IMG/VR virus record: IMGVR_UViG_3300006874_000029
Coordinates: 1 to 43,740 of that record
Strand: one strand, 5' to 3'
Length of the DNA: 43,740 nucleotides
Source: a virus
This document shows positions 32,859-40,641 of this stretch, piece after piece. The number at the start of each line of letters is the position of its first letter. The first letter of the stretch is position 1. The notes under the pieces were generated by a model, which did not search any database, was not told where the DNA came from, and worked only from the letters and a program-made list of their open reading frames with translations. A program made the position numbers and the translations under genes.

Positions 32859-33872
32859 ATGCTTTATATTGACCGAACCTTTATCCAAAGGCTTTCCCCC
32901 CAACTAGAAGGTTTTACCAAAAAAAGAGACACCCTGTATAACTTTAGGTGTCCTATTTGTGGTGACTCTAAAAAGAAAACTTATAAGATGAGGGGGTTTC
33001 TCTACGAAAAGAAAAATAACTTCAGATACATGTGCCACAATTGCGGTGCAAGTATGGGTCTTGCACAATTTATGAAAGAGGTAAACCCATCATTGTACGA
33101 AGAGTATGCAATTGAAAAGTGGAAAGATGGGCAGAGTGGTAAAACTAAAGGTAACTTTGAAAAAGATGTAGACTATAAGTTTGACTTTACTCCAACCTTT
33201 AAATCTAAGTGTTCTTTTGATTGTGGAGAGAAAGTTTCTGACCTGCACCAATCACATCCAGCGAAAAAATATTGCGATCAAAGAAATTTACCAAATCAAG
33301 AATTGTTATATTATACAGATGATTTTAAATCTGTTGTTGACAAAGTTAGTAAAGAAGGATATAATCTTCAGAAATTTGATAAAAGAATTGTTATACCCTT
33401 CTTTAATGAAAAATGTGAGTTGATTGCCTTACAAGGTAGAAGTCTCAATCCAAATTCTTCGATGAGATATATCACAATAAAAATCAAAGAAGTGCCAAAA
33501 ATTTATGGGTTGGAACGTGTTGACCCAGAAAAAACAGTCTATATAGTAGAGGGGCCATTAGACTCTTTATTTGTGGACAACTCTCTTGCCATGGCAGGAA
33601 GTGATATAGACAAATCATACTTCAGTGACTTTTCTGATGTAGTCTTTATACTTGACAACGAACCAAGAAACAAACAGATTGTGGATAAACTGTCAAAGAT
33701 TATCAATGATGGTTTCAAGGTTGTAATATGGCCAGAAAATATTAAAGAAAAAGATATTAATGACATTATTCTGTCTGGAATAGACACTTTAGAATTAATG
33801 GACATTATAAGTAAAAATACCGTTGATGATCTTGAAGCAAAATTAAGATATTCTCAGTGGAAAAAATGTTAG
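32859..33872 (+). CDS. 61: gp61-like DNA primase (DnaG/TOPRIM type)
   Basis: A 337-residue primase that would make RNA primers with the gp41 helicase. An N-terminal zinc-binding domain has CPICGD (C31, C34) and CHNCG (C59, C62). The TOPRIM core follows with YIVEGPLDSLFV (near 225) and FILDNEP (near 258). T4 gp61 has 342 residues. I use the ATG at 32859; a TTG just upstream is less likely. It is the first gene of an early operon with nrdA and nrdB, separate from the other replisome genes. Confidence 0.93.
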   Translation: MLYIDRTFIQRLSPQLEGFTKKRDTLYNFRCPICGDSKKKTYKMRGFLYEKKNNFRYMCHNCGASMGLAQFMKEVNPSLYEEYAIEKWKDGQSGKTKGNFEKDVDYKFDFTPTFKSKCSFDCGEKVSDLHQSHPAKKYCDQRNLPNQELLYYTDDFKSVVDKVSKEGYNLQKFDKRIVIPFFNEKCELIALQGRSLNPNSSMRYITIKIKEVPKIYGLERVDPEKTVYIVEGPLDSLFVDNSLAMAGSDIDKSYFSDFSDVVFILDNEPRNKQIVDKLSKIINDGFKVVIWPENIKEKDINDIILSGIDTLELMDIISKNTVDDLEAKLRYSQWKKC

Positions 33873-33887
33873 GACAAAGAGGTAAAA

Positions 33888-35648
33888 ATGAAAATAAAAA
33901 TCGATTATGAACGAGATGCCAACTTTTCCGAACAATCCCTAAAATTATTAAAAGACTACTACTGCACAGAAGAAGAAAAATCCCCACAAGACGCCTTTGC
34001 TAGAGCTGCAATTGCGTATAGTTACGGTGACAAAAAACTCGCCCAGTCGATTTATGATGCAGTGTCAAAGGGATGGTTCATGTATTCTTCTCCAGTTTTA
34101 TCAAACGCTCCAAAGTATGGAGAGAAGGCTAAGGCGTTGCCCATTTCGTGTTTCTTGGCATATGTGCCAGATACCCTAGAGGGACTTATTGAACATTCAT
34201 CTGAACTGAGATGGTTATCAGTTAAAGGTGGTGGTGTCGGAGGACACTGGACAGATGTTAGGTCGGTGTCTAATAAGGCGCCAGGCCCTATTCCTTTTCT
34301 CAGGACTGTTGATGCGGATATGACTGCATATCGTCAGGGTCGCACTCGTAAGGGTTCTTATGCTGCTTATATTGATATCGATCACCCAGACATTATAGAG
34401 TTTCTTAATATCCGTGTACCAACAGGGGATGTGAATAGAAAATGTTTTAATATTCATCATGCGGTTAATATTACAGATGATTTTATGAGGGCAGTGAAAA
34501 ATAATGAAAATTGGGATCTTATCGATCCTTCTGATAAATCAGTAAGAGATACAACACCAGCTCGTAAACTTTGGGAACAATTATTAGAAGTTAGATATAG
34601 AACAGGAGAACCTTATTTAAACTTTATCGATACGGCGAATCGTGCATTGCCATCTCCTATGAAAGATAAAGGTTTAAAAATTCATGGTTCAAATCTTTGT
34701 AATGAAATTCATTTACCAACATCAGATGATAGAACGGCTGTGTGTTGTCTCTCTTCACTGAATCTAGAATTATATGATGAATGGAAAGATACATCTTTGG
34801 TAAAAGACTTAATTAAATTTTTAGACAATGTTCTTCAATATTTTATTGATAATGCACCAGATGAAATTAGTAGAGCGAGATTTTCTGCAGAACAAGAAAG
34901 ATCACTTGGACTTGGTGCAATGGGGTTTCATTCTTATTTACATAAACACAGAGTTCCTTTTGAATCGGAAGATGCAAAAATTATAAATGAAGAGATGTTC
35001 AAAAGAATCAAAGAACATGCGGTAGAATCTACTAAAGAACTTGCGATTGAAAAGGGCGAATGTCCAGATATGAAGGGATATGGTGTGAGAAATTCACATC
35101 TTCTTGCGATTGCCCCAAATGCAAACAGTTCTATTATTGCAGGAACATCGCCGTCCATTGAACCATCTAAGGCGAATGCATATACACACAGAACTAGGGC
35201 GGGTTCTCATTTGATTAAGAACTCCTACTTGGAAGAAGAACTAGAAAAGGCCGGTTTGAATACAGAAGAGATTTGGTCTTCTATTATTACAAATGGTGGT
35301 TCCGTTCAACATTTGAATCTGGACGAACACATTAAAAATGTATTTAAAACTGCAATTGAAATAGATCAACTAAAAGTGATTGAACTTGCTGGAGATAGAC
35401 AAAAATATCTATGTCAGGGACAGTCTTTGAATGTGTTCTTCCCTGCAGGAGCAACAAAGGCATATCTTCATAAGATCCATTATGAGGCATGGAAACAGGG
35501 ATGTAAAGGACTTTATTATTTGAGAACCGAAACATCAAATCGTGCAGAAAATGTTGCACAAAAAATCGAGAGAGATGCATTAAAAGATTTTGCATCCCAA
35601 CAAACAACAGAAGACTCGCAAGATGAATGTCTTGCATGTCAAGGATAA
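33888..35648 (+). CDS. nrdA: Class Ia ribonucleotide reductase, large subunit
   Basis: A 586-residue alpha subunit that reduces ribonucleotides to deoxyribonucleotides. The N-terminal redox Cys is C88 (LPISCF), the catalytic N-x-C-x-E is N269-L-C271-N-E273, a further CCLSS follows, and the C-terminal shuttle pair is C581-L-A-C584. It lacks the N-terminal ATP-cone and is much shorter than E. coli NrdA (761), so it has no classical dATP inhibition, a common phage simplification. AGAGG precedes the ATG. It is followed at 10 bp by the beta subunit carrying its own glutaredoxin. Confidence 0.95.
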   Translation: MKIKIDYERDANFSEQSLKLLKDYYCTEEEKSPQDAFARAAIAYSYGDKKLAQSIYDAVSKGWFMYSSPVLSNAPKYGEKAKALPISCFLAYVPDTLEGLIEHSSELRWLSVKGGGVGGHWTDVRSVSNKAPGPIPFLRTVDADMTAYRQGRTRKGSYAAYIDIDHPDIIEFLNIRVPTGDVNRKCFNIHHAVNITDDFMRAVKNNENWDLIDPSDKSVRDTTPARKLWEQLLEVRYRTGEPYLNFIDTANRALPSPMKDKGLKIHGSNLCNEIHLPTSDDRTAVCCLSSLNLELYDEWKDTSLVKDLIKFLDNVLQYFIDNAPDEISRARFSAEQERSLGLGAMGFHSYLHKHRVPFESEDAKIINEEMFKRIKEHAVESTKELAIEKGECPDMKGYGVRNSHLLAIAPNANSSIIAGTSPSIEPSKANAYTHRTRAGSHLIKNSYLEEELEKAGLNTEEIWSSIITNGGSVQHLNLDEHIKNVFKTAIEIDQLKVIELAGDRQKYLCQGQSLNVFFPAGATKAYLHKIHYEAWKQGCKGLYYLRTETSNRAENVAQKIERDALKDFASQQTTEDSQDECLACQG

Positions 35649-35658
35649 AGAGGAAAAA

Positions 35659-36894
35659 ATGGAAGTTCAATTATATTCAAAATCAGGTTGCCCTTTTTGT
35701 GTAAAGGCAAAAAGTTGGTTTGATGACCACGGCATTAGTTTTTCAGAAATTTTATTAGATGATGAAGAACAGCGTTTACAATTTTATCAAAGATTAAATG
35801 GTGTAAAGGAAACAATTGCAAATAGTGCAAAACCTGTAAATTCTATGCCACAAATATTTGTAGATGGAAAGCGCCTTGGTGGATATGACGATCTAATGAA
35901 CAATGCAGAAAAAATTATGAAAAAGTTGTCTGGTGGATTGATGAAGCCATCCATTACATACAAACCATTTTTTTATCCTTGGGCGGTAGAAATTACTACC
36001 AGACATGAAAAGGCACATTGGATTGAGGATGAAGTTGATCTCTCAGAAGATGTTACTGACTGGAAAACTGGTAGAGTTACAGAAATTGAAAAAGATTATA
36101 TTACAAATATCCTAAGACTTTTTACACAATCTGACGTTGAGGTTGGAAAAAATTACTTTGAGCAATTTATTCCAAAGTTTAAAAATAATGAAGTTCGTAA
36201 CATGTTAGGTTCGTTTGCAACAAGAGAAGGAATTCATCAACGTGCATATGCTTTACTTAATGATACTCTTGGACTTCCAGATAGTGAATACCATGCATTT
36301 TTAGAATATGATGAAATGACGGATAAGGTTGAATTTATGACAGCTTCTGACCCGTCTACAGTTAGGGGTTTGGGTTTGTCCCTTGCAAAGGCAGTATTTA
36401 ATGAAGGTGTTGCATTGTTTGCTTCATTTGTAATGTTACTAAACTTTCAGCGCTATGGTAAGATGAAAGGTATGGGTAAAGTTGTTGAATGGAGTATTCG
36501 TGACGAATCCATGCATGTTGAGGGGGTTGCAAAACTTTTTAGAACATACTGTAACGAACATTCCAGAATTGTTGATGATTCTTTCAAAAAAGAAATTTAT
36601 GAAATGGCAAGAATGTCAGTTGAACTTGAAGATAAATTTATTGACCTTGCCTATAATCTTGGTGAAATAGATGGACTTAGTTCAAGTGATGTAAAAACTT
36701 ATATTAGATATATAACAGATAGAAGACTTCTTCAGCTAGGCCTGAAAACCAATTTTAAAGTAAAGGAAAATCCTCTTCCTTGGTTGGAGTGGATTCTTAA
36801 TGGTGCAGATCACACGAACTTTTTTGAGAATCGTGTGACTGAATATGAAGTAGCAGGGTTGAAAGGAACTTGGGAAGAAGCATACTCAGCATAA
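35659..36894 (+). CDS. nrdB: Glutaredoxin-NrdB fusion (ribonucleotide reductase beta subunit)
   Basis: A 411-residue fusion. Residues 1-90 are a glutaredoxin with CPFC (C11, C14) and the cis-Pro loop SMPQ (62-65). From about residue 95 comes a ferritin-like R2 subunit with D159, E190, H193, E249, E283 and H286 as iron ligands (REGIHQRAY; RDESMH) and Y197 at the radical-tyrosine position. The glutaredoxin would reduce the NrdA C-terminal Cys pair in cis. Grx-R2 fusions are known in other lineages but are unusual for T4-like phages, which generally carry a separate redoxin. AGAGG lies before the ATG; an upstream start inside nrdA is rejected. Confidence 0.93.
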   Translation: MEVQLYSKSGCPFCVKAKSWFDDHGISFSEILLDDEEQRLQFYQRLNGVKETIANSAKPVNSMPQIFVDGKRLGGYDDLMNNAEKIMKKLSGGLMKPSITYKPFFYPWAVEITTRHEKAHWIEDEVDLSEDVTDWKTGRVTEIEKDYITNILRLFTQSDVEVGKNYFEQFIPKFKNNEVRNMLGSFATREGIHQRAYALLNDTLGLPDSEYHAFLEYDEMTDKVEFMTASDPSTVRGLGLSLAKAVFNEGVALFASFVMLLNFQRYGKMKGMGKVVEWSIRDESMHVEGVAKLFRTYCNEHSRIVDDSFKKEIYEMARMSVELEDKFIDLAYNLGEIDGLSSSDVKTYIRYITDRRLLQLGLKTNFKVKENPLPWLEWILNGADHTNFFENRVTEYEVAGLKGTWEEAYSA

Positions 36895-36905
36895 AGGAAT
36901 AATAA

Positions 36906-37076
36906 ATGAAAAAAATAGGCTGTAATTTATGCGCTGGAGAATATACAATAGAAACCCATAATTCCGAACAAATTCGTTTTTGTCCAGTCTGTGGTGAACC
37001 TCTAGAAGACTATATAAATATAGAAGAAGAGGATGACTATATGGATGAAGATGAATGGGAAGAATTCGAAGAATAG
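36906..37076 (+). CDS. Small acidic zinc-ribbon protein
   Basis: A 56-residue protein with two Cys pairs, CNLC (C6, C9) and CPVC (C27, C30), forming a zinc ribbon, followed by a very acidic tail (EDDYMDEDEWEEFEE). The length is below common gene-calling limits. It begins 11 bp after nrdB, with AAGGAA about 6 bp before the ATG, and overlaps the resolvase start by 22 bp. The acidic tail might mimic DNA or bind a polymerase. The function is unknown. A late promoter octamer lies inside the coding region. Confidence 0.75.
   Translation: MKKIGCNLCAGEYTIETHNSEQIRFCPVCGEPLEDYINIEEEDDYMDEDEWEEFEE
37013..37020 (+). promoter_or_regulatory. T4-type late promoter TATAAATA inside the zinc-ribbon gene
   Basis: A perfect TATAAATA lies 34 bp before the resolvase ATG at 37055, about the same spacing as the 19197 site to its gene. 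It would give late expression of the resolvase, as is known for T4 gene 49 (endonuclease VII). It is in coding sequence, so chance occurrence is possible. Confidence 0.5.
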
Positions 37077-37621
37077 CAGGAATTGATTATAGTTTAACCT
37101 CTCCCTCTGTATGTGTATATGAGGGAGAGATTGAAAAAATAAAATTTGATGATTGTAAAATATATTTTTTATCAAACACGAAAAAATTTTCAGATTATAA
37201 CTACAAAAATTTAGATGGACAAGAAAATTTGTCCAACTTTGTCATGCCTGAAGAAAGGTATGATTTTATATCTGACTGGGCAATGGATATTTTAATTTCT
37301 CATAAGATTGAAGAAGTATTTCTTGAGGATTATAGTTATGGTTCTACTGGAAAGGTTTTCCATATTGCAGAAAACTGTGGACTTCTAAAATACAAAATGT
37401 GGCAATCAGACATTAAGTTTACTTTGGTTGCACCAACTCAAATAAAAAAATTTGCAACTGGTAAAGGAAATGCAAAAAAAGAATTGATGTATGAATCATT
37501 TTTCAATGAAACATCAAGAAACCTTATAGAAGAATTTTCACAAAAATCAGAAAAAATAGGAAATCCTATATCAGATGTAGTGGATTCTTATTTCATATGC
37601 AAGTATTCTACTTCAATATAA
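37055..37621 (+). CDS. RuvC-like Holliday-junction resolvase
   Basis: A 188-residue RNase H-fold endonuclease. Acidic residues are D11 (IAGIDYSLTSPS), E91 (VFLEDYSYG) and D174/D177 (SDVVDSYF). The basic motif PTQIKKFATGKGNAKK (128-142) is very close to the RuvC family P-x-x-(I/V)-K-x-x-x-T-G-x-G-x-A-x-K. It would cut branched DNA before packaging, replacing T4 endonuclease VII. It overlaps the small zinc-ribbon gene by 22 bp. The D11 motif is close to the start, which supports the ATG at 37055. Confidence 0.9.
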   Translation: MGRIRRIAGIDYSLTSPSVCVYEGEIEKIKFDDCKIYFLSNTKKFSDYNYKNLDGQENLSNFVMPEERYDFISDWAMDILISHKIEEVFLEDYSYGSTGKVFHIAENCGLLKYKMWQSDIKFTLVAPTQIKKFATGKGNAKKELMYESFFNETSRNLIEEFSQKSEKIGNPISDVVDSYFICKYSTSI

Positions 37622-37643
37622 TTCACTTATTTCAAAAAACTTA

Positions 37644-37672
37644 TTGACATTTGTTTGGCGCTACTATATATT
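37644..37672 (+). promoter_or_regulatory. Sigma70-like early promoter
   Basis: TTGACA (37644-37649), a 17-bp spacer and TATATT (37667-37672) lie upstream of the gene at 37701. CATTTGTTT (37648-37656) and AAACAAATG (37684-37692) are perfect 9-bp inverted repeats linking the -35/spacer to the leader next to the GAGGG Shine-Dalgarno. The ATTAAAACAAA leader string recurs after the next promoter. Confidence 0.75.
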
Positions 37673-37700
37673 GGTAGTTATTAAAACAAATGAGGGACAC

Positions 37701-38261
37701 ATGAATATTTTTGTTCTCAATAGAGACCCTATAGTTTCTGCAATCGAGCAGTGCGATAAACATGTTGTAAAGATGCCTACAGAATCTGCACAGATGTTGT
37801 CAACTGCACATCGTATACTGGATGGTTATGTAGAAAAACGCCCATCTAAGTCTGGTAAAAGAATGATTGACTATTGGGTGCATCCAGATAGTAATTTGGA
37901 GAATGTGTTGTATAAAGCGGTGCATCACAAACATCCTTCTACTATGTGGACTATGCAATCTAATAACAACTACAATTGGCACTATGTACACTTTTGTGCA
38001 TTGTGTGATGAGTATGAGTTTAGATATGGAAGGAAACATGGTGCAGATTTGCGGTTAAGAGAAATTCTTGCATCACCCCCAAAAAATATTCCTGTTGGTT
38101 ACAAAACACAACAACCTCTTGCTATGAAGTCTAATCCAGAATGTATGATGTCAGATGTAGTAGAATCATATCGTGCATTCTACCAGACTAAACAGGAAAG
38201 ATTCAAGATGGTGTGGAGTAAAAGACCAATACCCGAATGGTTTGTTTTAAAAACTGCTTGA
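37701..38261 (+). CDS. Conserved-looking phage protein of unknown function
   Basis: A 186-residue protein starting MNIFVLNRDPIVSA, followed by CDKHVVKMPTESAQMLSTAH, a family that I recall in many T4-like phages without a defined function. It is rich in His, Tyr and Trp (WVHPDSNLENVLYKAVHHKHP; NNYNWHYVHFCALCDEYEFR). The conserved Cys/His residues could bind a metal, but no known domain is recognised. It is the first gene behind an early promoter, with GAGGGA before the ATG. An extended start at 37644 would overlap the promoter and is rejected. Confidence 0.78.
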   Translation: MNIFVLNRDPIVSAIEQCDKHVVKMPTESAQMLSTAHRILDGYVEKRPSKSGKRMIDYWVHPDSNLENVLYKAVHHKHPSTMWTMQSNNNYNWHYVHFCALCDEYEFRYGRKHGADLRLREILASPPKNIPVGYKTQQPLAMKSNPECMMSDVVESYRAFYQTKQERFKMVWSKRPIPEWFVLKTA

Positions 38262-38286
38262 CATTGAACGAGTGTACTGGTATTAT
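38258..38286 (+). promoter_or_regulatory. Sigma70-like early promoter for RNase H
   Basis: TTGACA at 38258-38263 overlaps the stop codon of the upstream gene. After 17 bp comes TATTAT (38281-38286). The leader contains ATTAAAACAAA, as after the preceding promoter. Confidence 0.78.
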
Positions 38287-38320
38287 TAAGAGTAATTAAA
38301 ACAAAACAGGTTATAGAATT

Positions 38321-39214
38321 ATGATTTTAATAGATTTAAGTCAGGTTATTATTTCCAATCTAATGACACAAGTTGGAAAAAATACTGATGATATAGACGA
38401 TGGGCTTATACGCCATATGATTCTGAATTCTATCGTAAACATAAAGAAAAAGTTTTCGGGAGATTATGGTAATGTAGTTATTTGTTGTGACAACAAAAAC
38501 TATTGGAGAAAGGATATTTTTCCATTTTATAAGTTTTCTAGAAAGAAAGAACGAGAGGATTCTGGTGTTGATTGGGGGTTAATCTTCAACACAATGCATG
38601 AAGTCAAACGTGAATTGCGTGAACATTTTCCTTATAAGTGTATTGAAGAGGAACGTGCAGAGGCGGATGACATCATTGCGGTGATTGTAGAAAAATATGC
38701 TCCATGCGAAAAGATTCTAATCGTATCTAGTGATAAGGATTTTAAACAGTTGCAGAAATATCCAAATGTTTCTCAGTATAGTCCTATTCTCAAGAAGTTT
38801 CTTAAGGAGAACGATCCAACAAAATATCTTCGTGAACATATTATTCGTGGAGACAAGTCGGATGGTATTCCAAACTTTCTTTCAGAAGATGAGGTTTTCG
38901 TAGAAAACCGCCGCCAACGACCTATCACTAAAAAGAATCTTAGTGGTTGGTTAGATATGAGTAGAGAACCAGAGGATTTTTGCGATGCAAACATGATTAA
39001 GTATTGGAAAAGAAACGAGGCGCTTGTAGATTTGTCTAAAGTTCCAGAAGAACTCAAGGCTAAAATTCTTAACAAGTTCACTAAAACCCCAAAAGGTAAT
39101 ATGAATAAAGTATTCAACTATTTTGTTGAAAACAGAATGATGTTACTTATGGAAGAAATTGAAAACTTTAAAGAAAAAGAGTATCAAACTTATAACGACA
39201 TGGTGGAGCTATGA
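38321..39214 (+). CDS. rnh: T4 RNase H-like 5'-3' exonuclease (FEN family)
   Basis: A 297-residue FEN-1-family nuclease that removes RNA primers and adjacent DNA from lagging-strand fragments. Acidic residues are visible in order: D5 (MILIDLSQ), CCDNKNYWR (near 52), EEERAEADDIIAVI (near 105), SSDKDFKQL (near 133) and RGDKSDGIPNF (near 180). T4 RNase H has 305 residues. YSPILKKF matches the QWSP region of T4 RNase H. It has its own promoter and overlaps the following small gene by four bases. Confidence 0.93.
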   Translation: MILIDLSQVIISNLMTQVGKNTDDIDDGLIRHMILNSIVNIKKKFSGDYGNVVICCDNKNYWRKDIFPFYKFSRKKEREDSGVDWGLIFNTMHEVKRELREHFPYKCIEEERAEADDIIAVIVEKYAPCEKILIVSSDKDFKQLQKYPNVSQYSPILKKFLKENDPTKYLREHIIRGDKSDGIPNFLSEDEVFVENRRQRPITKKNLSGWLDMSREPEDFCDANMIKYWKRNEALVDLSKVPEELKAKILNKFTKTPKGNMNKVFNYFVENRMMLLMEEIENFKEKEYQTYNDMVEL

Positions 39215-39408
39215 AAAAGTATTCAAAAGATTATAAGTCCATTTCAAAGGTGAACCCAATCGTTCATCACGACCATATCTATGGTTTTGAAGTAAAAGTG
39301 ACCGAATTTAATAGTAAATGGTCACGAAATGGCAAACCAGTAGTCACTAAAAAGTTTTTTATTGACGAAAATAAAGCAGCTGAGTTCGCAGAAAGTATGC
39401 GTACTTGA
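39211..39408 (+). CDS. Small basic protein of unknown function
   Basis: A 65-residue protein, likely a small beta-hairpin plus helix (HIYGFEVKVTEFNSKW, then KKFFIDENKAAEFAESM). The pattern, strands followed by an amphipathic helix ending the protein, is often seen in small phage DNA- or protein-binding modules, but I do not recognise it. It overlaps RNase H by four bases (ATGA), suggesting linked expression, and ends seven bases before the tRNA-Leu gene. Confidence 0.65.
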   Translation: MKKYSKDYKSISKVNPIVHHDHIYGFEVKVTEFNSKWSRNGKPVVTKKFFIDENKAAEFAESMRT

Positions 39409-39414
39409 TTGTTT

Positions 39415-39502
39415 GGCCGCATGATGGAATTGGTAGACATAACGGACTTAAAATCCGTAGGCTGTAACGGCCGTGCCGGTTCGAGTCCGGCTGCGGCTAC
39501 CA
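39415..39502 (+). tRNA. tRNA-Leu (anticodon UAA)
   Basis: An 88-nt class II tRNA with CCA encoded. The acceptor GGCCGCA pairs with TGCGGCT, with one terminal G-U. The D arm contains GAATTGGTAGA, and the anticodon stem ACGGA/TCCGT has the loop CTTAAAA (anticodon TAA). A long variable arm follows, and the T arm is GCCGG-TTCGAGT-CCGGC. UUA is a frequent codon in this AT-rich genome, so the tRNA may boost late translation. Confidence 0.95.
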
Positions 39503-39508
39503 AACAAT

Positions 39509-39593
39509 GGGTGGGCGGCGAAGATGGTGAGTCGCATCAGACTGTAAATCTGACACGAAAGTTGAGTTGGTTCGAATCCATCCCCACCCACCA
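39509..39593 (+). tRNA. tRNA-Tyr (anticodon GUA)
   Basis: An 85-nt class II tRNA with CCA encoded. The acceptor GGGTGGG pairs with CCCACCC, the anticodon stem CAGA/TCTG carries the loop CTGTAAA (anticodon GTA), and a long variable arm is present, as in bacterial tRNA-Tyr. The T stem GTTGG/CCATC has one T-T mismatch. It lies six bases after tRNA-Leu, so both are probably processed from one transcript. Confidence 0.93.
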
Positions 39594-39606
39594 AATTTAT
39601 AGGTAG

Positions 39607-40149
39607 ATGATGAAAATTGACATACCCCATCCAGATGAAATAAATCAAATAGGTACACAGATTACTATCCACAAGTGGGATACTTGGAATATGGATCATA
39701 CTCTGGCACTAATCATTTTACCTATGTTGAAACAACTTAAAAAAGAAAAACACGGCTCACCTTATGTCGATCATGATGATGTACCAGAAGAGTTGCGACC
39801 TAAAGAGACAGATGAATATGGTACTGATGATACACACTTCGCACGATGGGATTATGTAATGAACGAGATGATATTTGCTTTTGAAAATAAAGTAGATGAT
39901 TCTTGGGAAGATCAATACTTTACTGATTATGAAGAAGTAACATTTGAATTTGAGTGGAAAGGAGTCGGGCCCGCTCAACTTCGTCTGTTCCCAGACGAAA
40001 ATGGTGACATGGAAGATTATGAACTTTATGAATGGGTTCGTGGTGAAAGACCCAGTAAGTTTGACCAAGAAGGTTTGAAAAAGTATCAAGAAAGAATATC
40101 TAATGGTTTTAGATTATTTGGTAAATACTATGAGTCACTTTGGGATTGA
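39607..40149 (+). CDS. Conserved-looking acidic phage protein of unknown function
   Basis: A 180-residue acidic protein with many Trp and Tyr. WDTWNMDHTLALIILPML, then KEKHGSPYVDHDDVPEELR, then DDTHFARWDYVMNEMIFAF is a pattern I recall from many phage genomes (early, unknown function). No metal-binding or catalytic site is certain. Two adjacent ATG codons (39607, 39610) are possible, with AGG immediately upstream. It follows the tRNAs directly, so it is likely read on the same transcript. Confidence 0.75.
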   Translation: MMKIDIPHPDEINQIGTQITIHKWDTWNMDHTLALIILPMLKQLKKEKHGSPYVDHDDVPEELRPKETDEYGTDDTHFARWDYVMNEMIFAFENKVDDSWEDQYFTDYEEVTFEFEWKGVGPAQLRLFPDENGDMEDYELYEWVRGERPSKFDQEGLKKYQERISNGFRLFGKYYESLWD

Positions 40150-40186
40150 GATTTAGTTATGAAAAATAGATATAAGGAATATTAAG

Positions 40187-40384
40187 TTGTTTAGTAAGAA
40201 GTGTAAATTGCACTTAGAGGAAGTTGGAGAAACACCACTGCAACATTTTAAACATGCAATGTGGGTTTTCTTACAACTACAGAAGGCATCAATTGCAGTA
40301 GTCATACACGCAATCGCACCAAGATTTTTTGTATCCTATGCAAGTGATAAATGTAAACAAATATTGGAAAGTAGAAAAAAATGA
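40187..40384 (+). CDS. DUF6356-like small protein
   Basis: A 65-residue protein with a TTG start and AAGGA nine bases upstream. HLEEVGETPLQHFKHAMWVF, then LQKASIAVVIHAIAPRFFV, resembles a small family that I recall as DUF6356, with conserved HF.HA, HAI.P and a following Ser/Asp near the end. The central segment is hydrophobic and may associate with membranes. It overlaps the next gene by four bases. Function unknown. Confidence 0.65.
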   Translation: MFSKKCKLHLEEVGETPLQHFKHAMWVFLQLQKASIAVVIHAIAPRFFVSYASDKCKQILESRKK

Positions 40385-40641
40385 GTGAAGAAAAATTTAA
40401 GGTACACAGAGCCCATAAAATGTTAGACTGGATTGAAAACGAAGTTACAGATTGGGCCCACGGTTTGGTTACTGAACACTTTGGTGTTGAGTGTCCAAGT
40501 GAATTGAACAAAGAACAAATTGAAGAAGTAATTGAAGAGTATGAAGAACTTTCTGATTATGCTGGTGGTGATTGGTTGGCCATTGGTATGAGGAATGTTG
40601 TTAGTATTTGGGAAAATGAAAATGATGAGTATCTTCTCTAA
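40381..40641 (+). CDS. Small acidic protein of unknown function
   Basis: An 86-residue acidic helical protein (LDWIENEVTDWAHGLVTEHF; NKEQIEEVIEEYEELSDYAG) ending in WENENDEYLL. There is no signal, membrane segment or known motif. It overlaps the DUF6356-like gene by four bases and shares one base (TAATG) with the PsiE-like gene, so the three are probably translated as a unit. Its charge suggests a protein-binding or DNA-mimic role, but nothing visible supports one specifically. Confidence 0.68.
   Translation: MSEEKFKVHRAHKMLDWIENEVTDWAHGLVTEHFGVECPSELNKEQIEEVIEEYEELSDYAGGDWLAIGMRNVVSIWENENDEYLL

Noticed and set aside
39409-39606. 65-residue frame over the tRNA genes
   Set aside because: It is made of tRNA-Leu and tRNA-Tyr sequence. 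The RNA genes explain the region.
40159-40185. Eight-codon open frame before the DUF6356-like gene
   Set aside because: It has no Shine-Dalgarno of its own and no sign of attenuation structure. Such short frames are common by chance.
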